A stretch of 40,820 bases of DNA, from the NCBI GenBank assembly GCA_030148775.1, contig JASBST010000107.1, positions 1 through 40,820 of the forward strand, in the 5' to 3' direction. The stretch is from Thiogranum sp. GTDB taxonomy: Bacteria; Pseudomonadota; Gammaproteobacteria; DSM-19610. The position numbers and the translations under genes were made by a program. The notes below the pieces were generated by a model. That model saw only the letters and a program-made list of their open reading frames with translations. It ran no database searches and was not told where the DNA came from. This document shows positions 17,513 to 24,755 of the stretch, piece by piece (position 1 is the stretch's first letter; each line of letters starts with the position of its first letter).

Positions 17513-18496
17513 CTATTTTTTGCTGCAATTGGCCCGGGTATCGGATAACGGGCAGGGTCTCAATCTTTGCGTGGGAGTTTCTTTATGCCGCTGGTTCGAC
17601 CATTCGGACGCCAGCTTGGTGAACGCTATGCAGGCCTGGCTTTTGTAACCGTCTTTTCGGCTGATGACGGTGACGGCTTTGTGTGGGAGGTCAGGCGTTA
17701 TCATAATCGGGTGCAGTCCGCATTGGCTGCGCACGATACTGATCGGCAGCACCGTGGCGAGCGGGCCGACCTGAATCAGTTCGATGATCACACTGAGTGA
17801 GTTGGTGTTGATGACATTGCGCGGAGACACAGCCTGCTCGACGCAATACTGATCGACAATATGGCGCAGCGCGAACTCTGTATTCAAAAGCGCCAGTGAC
17901 TCCTGCCCGAACTCCTGCGCGCTCATGCGCTTGCGTTGACCCGCGCGAGGGTGTTCATTACCAACGGCGAGACAAAGCGCCTCGTTAAAAAGTACACAGG
18001 TTTCGATTTCACTGGAGTCGTCTTCGGGGGACAGCGGCTTACTGAAAGCGATGCCGACATCGATCAGACCTTCGGTGAGCGCGACTTTGATATCGTCCTG
18101 TGGCATTTCCAGCGTATTGAGCGTGATGCCCGGATAGAGATGATTGAATTTCTCCAGTAACGGGCAGGTCATGTAGTCGGTGATGGGCGTCCAGCCCAGG
18201 CGTAGCGAACCGCGGCTCAAGTCCTGAACGTCGTGGATAGCGCGGGTACCGGCGTGCAACTCTCCCCAGGCGCGACGCGCATGGCGCAAATAAATCTCAC
18301 CGGCGTCCGTCAGCCTTACGGTTCTTCCCGAGCGATCGAGCAACGGCGAACCCAGCGACTCTTCGAGTTGTTTGATTTGCTGCGATAAAGTCGGTTGCGA
18401 TACATACAGCGCTTCGGCAGCCCTGGTGTAGCTGCCGTACTCGGCGATGGCAATCAAGTACTGCAGCGAACGGGGAAAAATGTCGCGTCGATCCAT
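17513..18496 (-). CDS. LysR-type regulator, CynR-like, of the thiocyanate locus
   Basis: This 327-residue LysR protein has an N-terminal winged helix (AEYGSYTRAAEALYVSQPTL, then SQQIKQLEESLGSPLLDRSG) and a co-inducer domain from about residue 90. Its sequence tracks E. coli CynR, the cyanate-operon regulator: RTVRLTDAGE, AIHDVQDLSRGSLRLG, LNTLEMPQDDIKVAL, DVGIAFS and VINTNSLSVIIELIQVGPLATVLP. It is divergent from the thiocyanate hydrolase genes across 188 bases. LysR proteins usually activate the divergent operon and repress themselves, so I infer control of scn genes, perhaps in response to thiocyanate or cyanate. The C-terminal tail is longer than CynR. Confidence 0.86.
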   Translation of the reverse strand: MDRRDIFPRSLQYLIAIAEYGSYTRAAEALYVSQPTLSQQIKQLEESLGSPLLDRSGRTVRLTDAGEIYLRHARRAWGELHAGTRAIHDVQDLSRGSLRLGWTPITDYMTCPLLEKFNHLYPGITLNTLEMPQDDIKVALTEGLIDVGIAFSKPLSPEDDSSEIETCVLFNEALCLAVGNEHPRAGQRKRMSAQEFGQESLALLNTEFALRHIVDQYCVEQAVSPRNVINTNSLSVIIELIQVGPLATVLPISIVRSQCGLHPIMITPDLPHKAVTVISRKDGYKSQACIAFTKLASEWSNQRHKETPTQRLRPCPLSDTRANCSKK

Positions 18497-18684
18497 AGCT
18501 ATTGCCTATAGGGTTGATAGCAACAAAGTCATGGACTAATAGCACATCTCATCTAGACTTGTCATCAGGTTAATTAAATGCCCCATTAAAAGGGCTTATT
18601 AGAATATCCATAATATGCTTATTTTCCAGACATCCCGGGATGTCTGCCGAGATCGCACCAGCCACTGAGGAGGATTCAAGGCCC
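18497..18684. promoter_or_regulatory. Divergent control region between the LysR gene and scnB
   Basis: This A/T-rich spacer holds several dyads. GCTAT...ATAGC (18498-18521) surrounds the palindrome CCTATAGG and covers the LysR start region, as expected for an autoregulatory LysR site. A looser dyad with GCCC/GGGC cores lies at 18574-18601, and TAATAT (18611-18616) may be a -10 element. A perfect 20-base palindrome is listed separately. Binding is inferred only. Confidence 0.55.
18627..18646. promoter_or_regulatory. Perfect 20-base palindrome in the scnB leader
   Basis: CAGACATCCC followed by its exact inverse complement GGGATGTCTG, with no spacer. It lies 38 bases before the scnB ATG at 18685 and just downstream of the candidate -10. 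With no loop and no T-run it is unlikely to be a terminator and more likely an operator for a second regulator. Confidence 0.6.
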
Positions 18685-19116
18685 ATGTTAACGCCCACCC
18701 GTCAGCAAGTGTTGCGCCACATCGATCTCGTCGGCCAATTGCAGCCGGCGCTTCATCAACCACAGCACGCGCCGTTTCCTGAAGCCATCGACCACGCCTT
18801 GTTCCGCGCCTATATGCGCACCGCGCACGACGTCGGCGGTGAGCCCGATGTGCCGATCCAGTACGAGGAGAAAGAAGAAGAACAGTGGGAGTTGAATACC
18901 TACGTGACCTGCGAGTGCCTGGCCTGGCGCGGTTTGTGGAACGCCGAAGAGCGGCGTCGGCGTCAGAACGTCGATCTCGGCCAAACGCAATATCTGGGGT
19001 TGCCCTATTACGGTCGCTGGTTGCTGTCGGCGGCCCGGATTCTGGTTGACAAGCAGGCGATCACGCTCACGGAACTGATCAACAAGATAGACGAGGTCAA
19101 GAAACGCTATGAATAA
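18685..19116 (+). CDS. scnB: Thiocyanate hydrolase, beta subunit
   Basis: This is one of three subunits of the cobalt enzyme converting thiocyanate and water to carbonyl sulfide and ammonia. The 143-residue protein contains QPALHQPQHAPFP, TAHDVGGEPDVPI, YEEKEEEQWELNTY, TCECLAWRG and YYGRWLLSAARILVDKQ, which follow the Thiobacillus thioparus beta subunit (157 residues) and the nitrile hydratase beta N-terminal region. I chose the ATG at 18685 because GAGGAGGA precedes it and homology starts there; the ATG at 18640 lies inside a palindrome. The gene overlaps scnA by 8 bases. Confidence 0.92.
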   Translation: MLTPTRQQVLRHIDLVGQLQPALHQPQHAPFPEAIDHALFRAYMRTAHDVGGEPDVPIQYEEKEEEQWELNTYVTCECLAWRGLWNAEERRRRQNVDLGQTQYLGLPYYGRWLLSAARILVDKQAITLTELINKIDEVKKRYE

Positions 19117-19462
19117 AAGCCATCACGCGCAAAAAGCCACGGGCAAGGGCGATCCGCAATGTTTCACCGGCGAGGCGGGTCCGCCCAAATTCAAGGTGGG
19201 CGACCGGGTCAGAATCAAGGATCTGCCCGATATTTTTTATACGCGCTGCCAGGTGTATACGCGCGGTGCGGTCGGCGAAGTGGCGGTGGTCACCCACGAA
19301 AGCCCGGCGCCGGAAGACGAGGCCTGGGACAACGTCGATCGGCCGGAGTGGTTTTACATCGTGCGTTTCAAACAAAGCGAGCTGTGGCCGGATTATCCCG
19401 CCGCCTACGCCAACGATACCTTGCAGACCGAGTTCTCCGAGCGCTGGCTGGAACCGGTGTAG
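19109..19462 (+). CDS. scnA: Thiocyanate hydrolase, alpha subunit
   Basis: This 117-residue protein carries the SH3-like domain of the nitrile hydratase beta C-terminus: FKVGDRVRIKDL, TRCQVYTRGAVGEV, FYIVRFKQSELW and a C-terminal ERWLEPV. In SCN hydrolases this fold is a separate alpha subunit (126 residues in T. thioparus). The start overlaps the end of scnB by 8 bases, implying translational coupling. The order beta, alpha, gamma is that known from Thiobacillus. It supports the active-site gamma subunit and has no metal ligands of its own. Confidence 0.92.
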   Translation: MNKSHHAQKATGKGDPQCFTGEAGPPKFKVGDRVRIKDLPDIFYTRCQVYTRGAVGEVAVVTHESPAPEDEAWDNVDRPEWFYIVRFKQSELWPDYPAAYANDTLQTEFSERWLEPV

Positions 19463-19499
19463 CGCTACTGATCGACACAGAACCGAGAGGGAAAAACAA

Positions 19500-20207
19500 A
19501 TGGCAAAAAAAAGTCCGGGCGAGCACAAAGCGGCGCCAATGGTAGAAGAGGTCAGCGATTTCGAGATTCTGGAACTGGCGGTGCGCGAACTCGCCATCGA
19601 AAAAGGTCTTTTTACCGCTGACGACCATCGTCATTTCACCGAATTCGCCCACAGTATCGGTCCGTTACCGGCGGCCCGTCTGGTGGCCAAGGCCTGGCTG
19701 GATCCGAAGTTCAAGAAACTGGCGCTCGAAGACGGCGTAACCGCGAGCAAGGAGGTCGGAATCGATTGGTTGAATCCAACCGGATTCGGCACACCCAGCG
19801 ACTACACGGATCTGCGCGTTCTCGAGGATACGCCCACAGTGAAGCACGTGGTGGTCTGCACCCTGTGTTCGTGCTATCCGCGACCGATTCTCGGTCATTC
19901 GCCGGAATGGTACCGCACACCCAACTACCGGCGCCGTATCGTCCGCTGGCCCAGGCAGGTGCTTTCGGAGTTCGGTTTACAGCTGCCGGAAAATGTCGAG
20001 ATCCGCGTGGAAGACTCCAACCAGAAGTGCCGTTTCATGGTGATGCCGATGCGCCCGGACGGCACCGAGGACTGGAGCGAAGAGGAACTGGCCGCCATCG
20101 TCACCCGCGATTGTCTCATCGGCGTGGCGCTTCCGCGCCCCGATCGCAAGCAGAATGCGCAGCGACCGGTACACAAGGCTATTCACCCCGTGCAACACGA
20201 CCATTAG
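19500..20207 (+). CDS. scnC: Thiocyanate hydrolase, gamma (cobalt-binding catalytic) subunit
   Basis: This 235-residue catalytic subunit is homologous to nitrile hydratase alpha. The metal-binding claw is VCTLCSC, with Cys120, Cys123 and Cys125 plus Ser124. This matches the T. thioparus ligands Cys128, Cys131 and Cys133, where two cysteines become sulfinic and sulfenic acids around a low-spin cobalt(III). The Thr between the first two ligands (CTLC) is typical of cobalt enzymes; iron nitrile hydratases have Ser. Further matches are SPEWYRTPNYRRRIVRWPR and a C-terminal RDCLIGVALPR. GAGAGGG lies upstream of the ATG. The linked cobalt transporter genes support cobalt use. Confidence 0.94.
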   Translation: MAKKSPGEHKAAPMVEEVSDFEILELAVRELAIEKGLFTADDHRHFTEFAHSIGPLPAARLVAKAWLDPKFKKLALEDGVTASKEVGIDWLNPTGFGTPSDYTDLRVLEDTPTVKHVVVCTLCSCYPRPILGHSPEWYRTPNYRRRIVRWPRQVLSEFGLQLPENVEIRVEDSNQKCRFMVMPMRPDGTEDWSEEELAAIVTRDCLIGVALPRPDRKQNAQRPVHKAIHPVQHDH

Positions 20208-20218
20208 GAGGCTTGGCG

Positions 20219-20608
20219 ATGGGCGGCACTCACAAAGAATCCGACGCTGGTGATTCGAACAACACCTCCGGCGAATACGCTTCCATTGCGCTATTGGAAC
20301 AAATACGACGGCGCGGGCGGGTGTGGCGGGACTTGAGCGCTCAGTATGGCGTTGAAAATCCGGATCCGCCCTGGAAGGTCTGTCTGGAAGGGACTTGCGA
20401 GGCACTCGCCGTGCAAGCCTGCGCATTGCCGGTGTTGGAGCGGCGCTGGGCCGAGGACGAACTTTCCGAAACTCTGTATCAGGGTGTGCCTTTCCCGGAA
20501 CGACAGCTGTTGGCGCTGGCGCACACCATGATCGAACGCGGTCTGTTCGGCGAAGACGAGTTGGCACGGCGAATAGAAAAGGTCGGTGAGCGTCTGAATA
20601 GTGTATAG
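20219..20608 (+). CDS. Thiocyanate hydrolase activator, P15K-like
   Basis: This 129-residue protein resembles the N-terminal region of nitrile hydratase beta and the P15K activator encoded with SCN hydrolase in T. thioparus, which promotes cobalt insertion and maturation. Visible family features are PPWKVCLEGTCEALAVQACA, FPERQLLALAHTMIERGLF and ELARRIEKVGERL. Two cysteines in VCLEGTC could help in metal or thiol chemistry; this is inference. AGGAGG lies 7 bases before the ATG, 11 bases after scnC, so it is co-transcribed with scnBAC. Confidence 0.85.
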   Translation: MGGTHKESDAGDSNNTSGEYASIALLEQIRRRGRVWRDLSAQYGVENPDPPWKVCLEGTCEALAVQACALPVLERRWAEDELSETLYQGVPFPERQLLALAHTMIERGLFGEDELARRIEKVGERLNSV

Positions 20609-20684
20609 GGACTGCATTATCCCGCCATCGATTGCCGCTCGCTGCAATTTCCCTTGCATTGGCGATAAAAAAGGCTTTCGAACC

Positions 20685-20771
20685 ATGACAAAAATAGCAA
20701 AGAAATTCCTACGCATGGACGCCAGTAGAGCAGATACCGATAAATCGACCATACAAGTGAGGTGTTTCTGA
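20685..20771 (+). CDS. Possible 28-residue peptide coupled to the ABC ATPase gene
   Basis: A short basic ORF (MTKIAKKFLRMDASRADTDK and eight more residues) ends in TGATG, overlapping the ATPase start by one base. It has no strong ribosome binding site and no recognised family. It might be a leader that couples translation, or chance. It lies in the 162-base gap after the activator gene, where a secondary promoter could also sit. Confidence 0.25.
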   Translation: MTKIAKKFLRMDASRADTDKSTIQVRCF

Positions 20772-21367
20772 TGGCTGCCCGTGGCGTCAACATTCGTATC
20801 GAAAATTTATCCCACCGCTATACTTCCAAAAGCCCCGTTACCTTTGATCGGGTCAATATCGAAGCCGAGCCGGGCGAGTCGCTGGTAATCATCGGTCGGT
20901 CGGGCTGTGGGAAATCCACGTTGCTGCATATCGTCGCGGGGCTGCTGGCGCCCACTAACGGTACGTTGCTTCTGGACGATGTTCAGGTTCGGGCGCCCTC
21001 GTCGCGCTGGGTGATGATGTTTCAGGCACCCCATCTGTTTCCCTGGATGACCGTCACGCGCAATGTCGGCATCGGTCTGCATTTCGCCAACTGGCCGAAG
21101 AGGGAAATGCAGGAACGTGTCGCCGAAGCCATACGTCTGGTGAATCTGGAAGACTACGCCCATAACAACGTCCAGGATCTGTCCGGCGGTCAACAGCAAC
21201 GGGTGGCACTCGCACGTTCGCTGGTTATGGAACCGGAGCTGCTGCTGCTCGACGAACCGTTTTCCGCGCTGGACGCCTTTACCCGAACCGCGCTGCAGCG
21301 AGATGTTCGCTCAATCGCCAAGCAACTGGGCATTAACCTGATGATGGTCACCCACGATATCGACTAA
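20771..21367 (+). CDS. ABC transporter ATPase (NitT/TauT type), truncated by an in-frame TAA
   Basis: This is the nucleotide-binding subunit of an importer of the SsuB/TauB/NrtD class. The 198 residues carry Walker A (GRSGCGKST), the Q-loop (MMFQAPHLFPW), signature LSGGQQQR, Walker B (LLLLDEP) and the H-loop His (VTHD). The usual VTHDIDEAV continues here as VTHDID-stop-AV, so TAA replaces the expected Glu codon. The same frame stays open downstream. All catalytic motifs precede the stop, so the short form might still work. GAGGTG lies 8 bases before the ATG at 20771; a GTG at 20762 is less likely. Confidence 0.85.
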   Translation: MAARGVNIRIENLSHRYTSKSPVTFDRVNIEAEPGESLVIIGRSGCGKSTLLHIVAGLLAPTNGTLLLDDVQVRAPSSRWVMMFQAPHLFPWMTVTRNVGIGLHFANWPKREMQERVAEAIRLVNLEDYAHNNVQDLSGGQQQRVALARSLVMEPELLLLDEPFSALDAFTRTALQRDVRSIAKQLGINLMMVTHDID

Positions 21368-21586
21368 GCGGTGCTGATGGCCGACCGCGCCTTGGTCATG
21401 GCGGGCTCACCCGGCAGGATCGTACACGATCTGCCTGTGGACCTGGAAGACCCCCGCGAGCGCGACGATCCGCTGGTGCAGTCGAAACGCGCCCATCTGA
21501 TGCAGATTTTTCAGGATGCGGCGAAGCCTTCGCCCTTACACAGAAACGCGACCGAGGCCACGACCCGTTTGGTGGGCATTACTTGA
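21368..21586 (+). other. In-frame C-terminal remainder of the ABC ATPase gene
   Basis: After TAA (21365-21367) the frame continues AVLMADRALVMAGSPGRIVH, then DLPVDLEDPRERDDPLV, to a TGA at 21584. This is the normal regulatory tail of NitT/TauT ATPases. Restart at the ATG four codons after the stop is conceivable, but there is no clear ribosome binding site. It indicates a single G-to-T change or a base error, not old decay. Confidence 0.75.
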
Positions 21587-21636
21587 TCTGTCAGAGCGTG
21601 CAGTTTGGTTCTGATCACCCAGAGAGGAAGTGCGAG

Positions 21637-22917
21637 ATGAAAAAAATCTACCAGAAGCACGGCGACAAGATACAGGACCCCAAGCTGGTTGTGGACTACG
21701 ACCCGTTGTTCAAGGGCGTATTGGGGACGGGAATCAATCGACGCGAGTTTCTCGCCATGGGCGCGCTGGCGGCGTTAAACGGCGCCATGCCGGCGCCGTT
21801 GTTCGCGAAAGAAAGGAAGTGGAACCCGGTGGTGAAAATCGGCTATATACCGATTACCGACGCCGCCGCGCTCCTGGTTGCACACGAGTTGGGATTTTTC
21901 AAGAACGAGGGCATCGATTCGGTCAAACCAACTCTGATACGCGGTTGGTCGCCCCTGGTCGAGGCTTTCGCCTCCCACCGTTTCAATCTCACACATATGT
22001 TGATCCCGATTCCCATCTGGATGCGGTACAACAACAATTTCCCCGTCAAGATTACCGCTTGGGATCATACCAACGGCTCGGCCGTGGTGGTTGGCAGGCA
22101 CAGCGGCATCGAGTCCCCCAAGGACTTCGGCGGCAAGCAGTTCGCGGTACCGTACTGGTATTCGATCCACAATATCGTATCGCAGCGAATTCTGCAGGAA
22201 GCGGGTATTAAACCGGTGATTCGTCCGCAGAACGCCAAGCTCGCGCCCGACGAGTGCAATTTCCTCGTTCTGGCGCCGCCGTCCATGCCCCCGGCGCTGG
22301 CGGCAAAGAATATCGATGCCTACTGCGTGGCTGAACCGTTCAATGCGCTGGGCGAACTGAAGGCCGGCGGAAAGGTGCTGCGTTTCACCGGCGATGTGTG
22401 GAAAGGCCATCCCTGCTGCGTGGTGGTCATGCACGAGGCCGATACCATGGACCCGGACCGGGCGGCCTGGTCCCAGGGGGTACATAACGCCGTCGTGGCG
22501 GCACAGATCTATCTGGCCGAAAACCGCAAATCGATGGCACAGATGCTATCGCGCGATGGCAAAGGTTACCTGCCCTTCCCGAAAGAGATCGTCGAGCGCG
22601 CCATGCTCTTTTACGATCCGGCCTATTATAAGAATCCCAACGCGATCAAACATCCCGAATGGGGCATGGATAGAATCAACTTCCAGGCCTGGCCGTACCG
22701 ATCGGCCACCGAGCTGGTGGTCTCCGATCTGAAAAGAACGGTGGTGACCGGCGACGCGGCCTTCCTCGATACGCTCACGCCAGAGCATGTGGCTAACGAC
22801 CTGGTCAATTACGACTTTATCAAAAAAGCCCTGGAAGCAAACCCGAAATGGCGCGCCGATCCCAGCGTTCCGGCCACGGGGGATCCCTACACGCGTAAGG
22901 AGGTCGTCGAAGTATGA
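21637..22917 (+). CDS. ABC transporter substrate-binding protein (NrtA/SsuA/TauA-like), candidate thiocyanate binder
   Basis: This 426-residue periplasmic binding protein has a Tat-type signal after a long N-region: NRREFLAMGALAAL with Arg35-Arg36. The mature part follows the NMT1/NrtA fold: VKIGYIPITDAAALLVAHEL, FFKNEGI, NLTHMLIPIPIW, AWDHTNGSAVVVG, FGGKQFAVPYWYSIHN and a long C-terminal helical part. Related NrtA/CynA proteins bind nitrate, bicarbonate or cyanate. Its place directly behind the thiocyanate hydrolase genes makes thiocyanate the most likely ligand, by inference. The start at 21637 follows AGAGAGGAAG. It overlaps the permease gene by 4 bases (ATGA). Confidence 0.85.
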   Translation: MKKIYQKHGDKIQDPKLVVDYDPLFKGVLGTGINRREFLAMGALAALNGAMPAPLFAKERKWNPVVKIGYIPITDAAALLVAHELGFFKNEGIDSVKPTLIRGWSPLVEAFASHRFNLTHMLIPIPIWMRYNNNFPVKITAWDHTNGSAVVVGRHSGIESPKDFGGKQFAVPYWYSIHNIVSQRILQEAGIKPVIRPQNAKLAPDECNFLVLAPPSMPPALAAKNIDAYCVAEPFNALGELKAGGKVLRFTGDVWKGHPCCVVVMHEADTMDPDRAAWSQGVHNAVVAAQIYLAENRKSMAQMLSRDGKGYLPFPKEIVERAMLFYDPAYYKNPNAIKHPEWGMDRINFQAWPYRSATELVVSDLKRTVVTGDAAFLDTLTPEHVANDLVNYDFIKKALEANPKWRADPSVPATGDPYTRKEVVEV

Positions 22918-23753
22918 ATACCAACGCCGCCCCTACCGCGGCTGTGGTAGACGCCGCGCTTTCCGATTCCACCCGGGCGATGAAATCGGCCGGACGGCGC
23001 AGTTTCAACTGGGTGGCCGGACTGAGTATTTTGTTGGCGCTCTGGTGGTTCGGCGCGTATCTCATCGAAATCAATCCGTCCACGCGGCACTTCGCCGACT
23101 TCGGGCCCATACCGACCTTCCAGGCCTTTCCGGTTCTGTGGCACGACGGCACCATACAGAACGCGGTGGCCGCCAGCGGCTACCGGCTGGGTGTGGGTTT
23201 GTTGATTGCCATTGCCATCGGGATTCCGATCGGCATCATGATGGGCCGCAGCCGGACTTTCCGTGAGCTGAGTAATTCGCCGTTCCAGTTGTTGCGCATG
23301 ATCAGCCCGCTGTCGTGGGAGCCGATCGCGGTGATTGTCTTTCTTTCGTGGAATCACGCCATTATTTTTCTTATCGCCATCGCCTCGGTCTGGCCGGTGG
23401 CCTTTTCCACGGCGGCCGGACTGGCCAAAGTCGATCCCGCCTGGTTCAAGGTTTCGCGTAATCTGGGCGCGAAGCCCTGGCACACACTTACCCAGATCAT
23501 CCTGCCGGCCATTGCCTTCGACATTCTGACCGGCATCCGCGCAGCCCTGGGTGTTGCCTGGATCGTACTTGTTCCGGCCGAGTTTCTCGGCGTCACCTCC
23601 GGTCTGGGGTATTCGATCGAAGATGCGCGCGAGACGCTTTCTTACAATCATTTGACCGCCATGGTGCTGGTGATCGGCGTGATCGGCTATATGCTCGACA
23701 GCACCTGCGCATTAGCCATAAAACGGTTCAGCTGGCATCGCGGCGCCGTTTGA
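22914..23753 (+). CDS. ABC transporter permease (SsuC/TauC/NrtB-like)
   Basis: This 279-residue integral membrane protein belongs to the BPD_transp_1 family. Hydrophobic segments include WVAGLSILLALWWFGAYLI, a central block around ISPLSWEPIAVIVFLSW, and a C-terminal segment AMVLVIGVIGYML. The EAA-type coupling loop that contacts the ATPase is NLGAKPWHTLTQIILPA. The gene starts in an ATGA overlap with the binding-protein gene, so the two are coupled. Together with the ATPase it forms a NitT/TauT-type importer, here probably for thiocyanate. Confidence 0.88.
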   Translation: MNTNAAPTAAVVDAALSDSTRAMKSAGRRSFNWVAGLSILLALWWFGAYLIEINPSTRHFADFGPIPTFQAFPVLWHDGTIQNAVAASGYRLGVGLLIAIAIGIPIGIMMGRSRTFRELSNSPFQLLRMISPLSWEPIAVIVFLSWNHAIIFLIAIASVWPVAFSTAAGLAKVDPAWFKVSRNLGAKPWHTLTQIILPAIAFDILTGIRAALGVAWIVLVPAEFLGVTSGLGYSIEDARETLSYNHLTAMVLVIGVIGYMLDSTCALAIKRFSWHRGAV

Positions 23754-23783
23754 CGAACCCTAATCACAAGAGGAGAACTGACC

Positions 23784-23978
23784 ATGCAAAACGCTGTATC
23801 AAATGAGACCGTACTTGACGGCCGGGCATTGTCCGGAGTTGTGGCTGCACCCGTCCAGTTGCTGATGGCCGGCCTGATCGGCCTGGTGATTCTTTATGGA
23901 GCGGTGTTCGTGGAGAGCCCGGTAGTGCACAACGCCGCGCATGACATGCGTCATTCGCAGGCGTTTCCCTGCCATTAG
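23784..23978 (+). CDS. cbtB: Cobalt transporter subunit CbtB
   Basis: This 64-residue protein has one membrane helix (LLMAGLIGLVILYGAVFVE) and the family's C-terminal metal-binding end HDMRHSQAFPCH, with His residues and a terminal Cys-His. CbtB is the small partner of CbtA in a predicted cobalt transporter, usually found under B12 control; here it lies inside the thiocyanate hydrolase run. A GAGGAGA ribosome binding site precedes the ATG. It likely supplies cobalt for ScnC, by inference from context. Confidence 0.88.
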   Translation: MQNAVSNETVLDGRALSGVVAAPVQLLMAGLIGLVILYGAVFVESPVVHNAAHDMRHSQAFPCH

Positions 23979-24001
23979 ACAGAGGGTGGAGGCCGACGGC
24001 C

Positions 24002-24724
24002 ATGCTATTTCGACAAATCGTCAGCTATGCGCTGCTAATCGGCGTACTGTCCGGCATCGTGGTCACTGCCGTGCAAATGTGGCGGGTGATACCGATCATA
24101 CAGAGCGCCGAGCAGTTTGAGCATGCGTCCGCGGCGGCGCATTCCCACGACCACGCCATATCCGGTCATGGGCAAACGCCGTGGGCGCCGGCGCCGGGGC
24201 TCGAGCGAACCGGCTATACGTTACTGTCAAACGTGTTGATAGCCGCGGGGCTGGCGCTGGTCATGTTGCCGCTCATGGTCGCGCGCGGCGCAACGCAGAC
24301 CGCCGGCAGTATCTGGCGGCGGGGGCTGCTGTGGGGATTGGCGGGGTATACCGTGTTTTACCTTGCGCCCGCGAGCGGACTTCCGCCGGAGATTCCCGGT
24401 GCCGGCGCGGCGCCGCTGGAGGCGCGCCAGATCTGGTGGCTGTTGAGCGTAGCCTGCACCGCGTCGGGGTTGGCCTGGATGGTGTTTGGCAGGAGTCGAT
24501 GGCGTTGGAGTAGCGTCGCCTTGTTGCTGGTGCCGCATCTGATCGGAGCGCCGCAACCCTCGGTCGCGCCGTTCTCCGAACAGGCACCGGCGGTGGCCGC
24601 GCAGCTGACACAGCTCGCCGAGCAATTTATCACGGCCACCGCCATGGCTAATGCGGCGCTCTGGCTTGTGCTCGGCCTGAGCTCGGTCTGGGCAGTGCGG
24701 CGGATGCTCCTGTCACGGCATTGA
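24002..24724 (+). CDS. cbtA: Cobalt transporter subunit CbtA
   Basis: This 240-residue membrane protein of the CbtA family has the N-terminal helix MLFRQIVSYALLIGVLSGIV, then a His-rich loop (HASAAAHSHDHAISGHG) likely to bind metal. The conserved core is RGLLWGLAGYTVFYLAPASG, followed by LPPEIPG and ARQIWWLLSVACTASGLA. About five or six membrane segments are visible. It follows cbtB by 23 bases. Cobalt specificity is predicted for the family, and the neighbouring cobalt enzyme fits. Confidence 0.88.
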   Translation: MLFRQIVSYALLIGVLSGIVVTAVQMWRVIPIIQSAEQFEHASAAAHSHDHAISGHGQTPWAPAPGLERTGYTLLSNVLIAAGLALVMLPLMVARGATQTAGSIWRRGLLWGLAGYTVFYLAPASGLPPEIPGAGAAPLEARQIWWLLSVACTASGLAWMVFGRSRWRWSSVALLLVPHLIGAPQPSVAPFSEQAPAVAAQLTQLAEQFITATAMANAALWLVLGLSSVWAVRRMLLSRH

Positions 24725-24755
24725 GTTTGGCGGCAGCCCGGATGGAGGGCGCACA

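Noticed and set aside
18655-18675. GCCACTG followed by GAGGAGGA, reminiscent of a cobalamin riboswitch box
   Set aside because: The leader is too short for a full cobalamin riboswitch and no other conserved boxes are seen; the purine run is the scnB ribosome binding site.
18640-18684. Upstream ATG as the scnB start
   Set aside because: It lies inside the 20-base palindrome, has no ribosome binding site, and homology to known beta subunits starts after 18685.
11014-21367. Alternative genetic code or stop read-through explaining both in-frame stops
   Set aside because: The two stops are different codons (TAG, TAA) and both codons also end other genes in the window normally; independent mutations or base errors are simpler.
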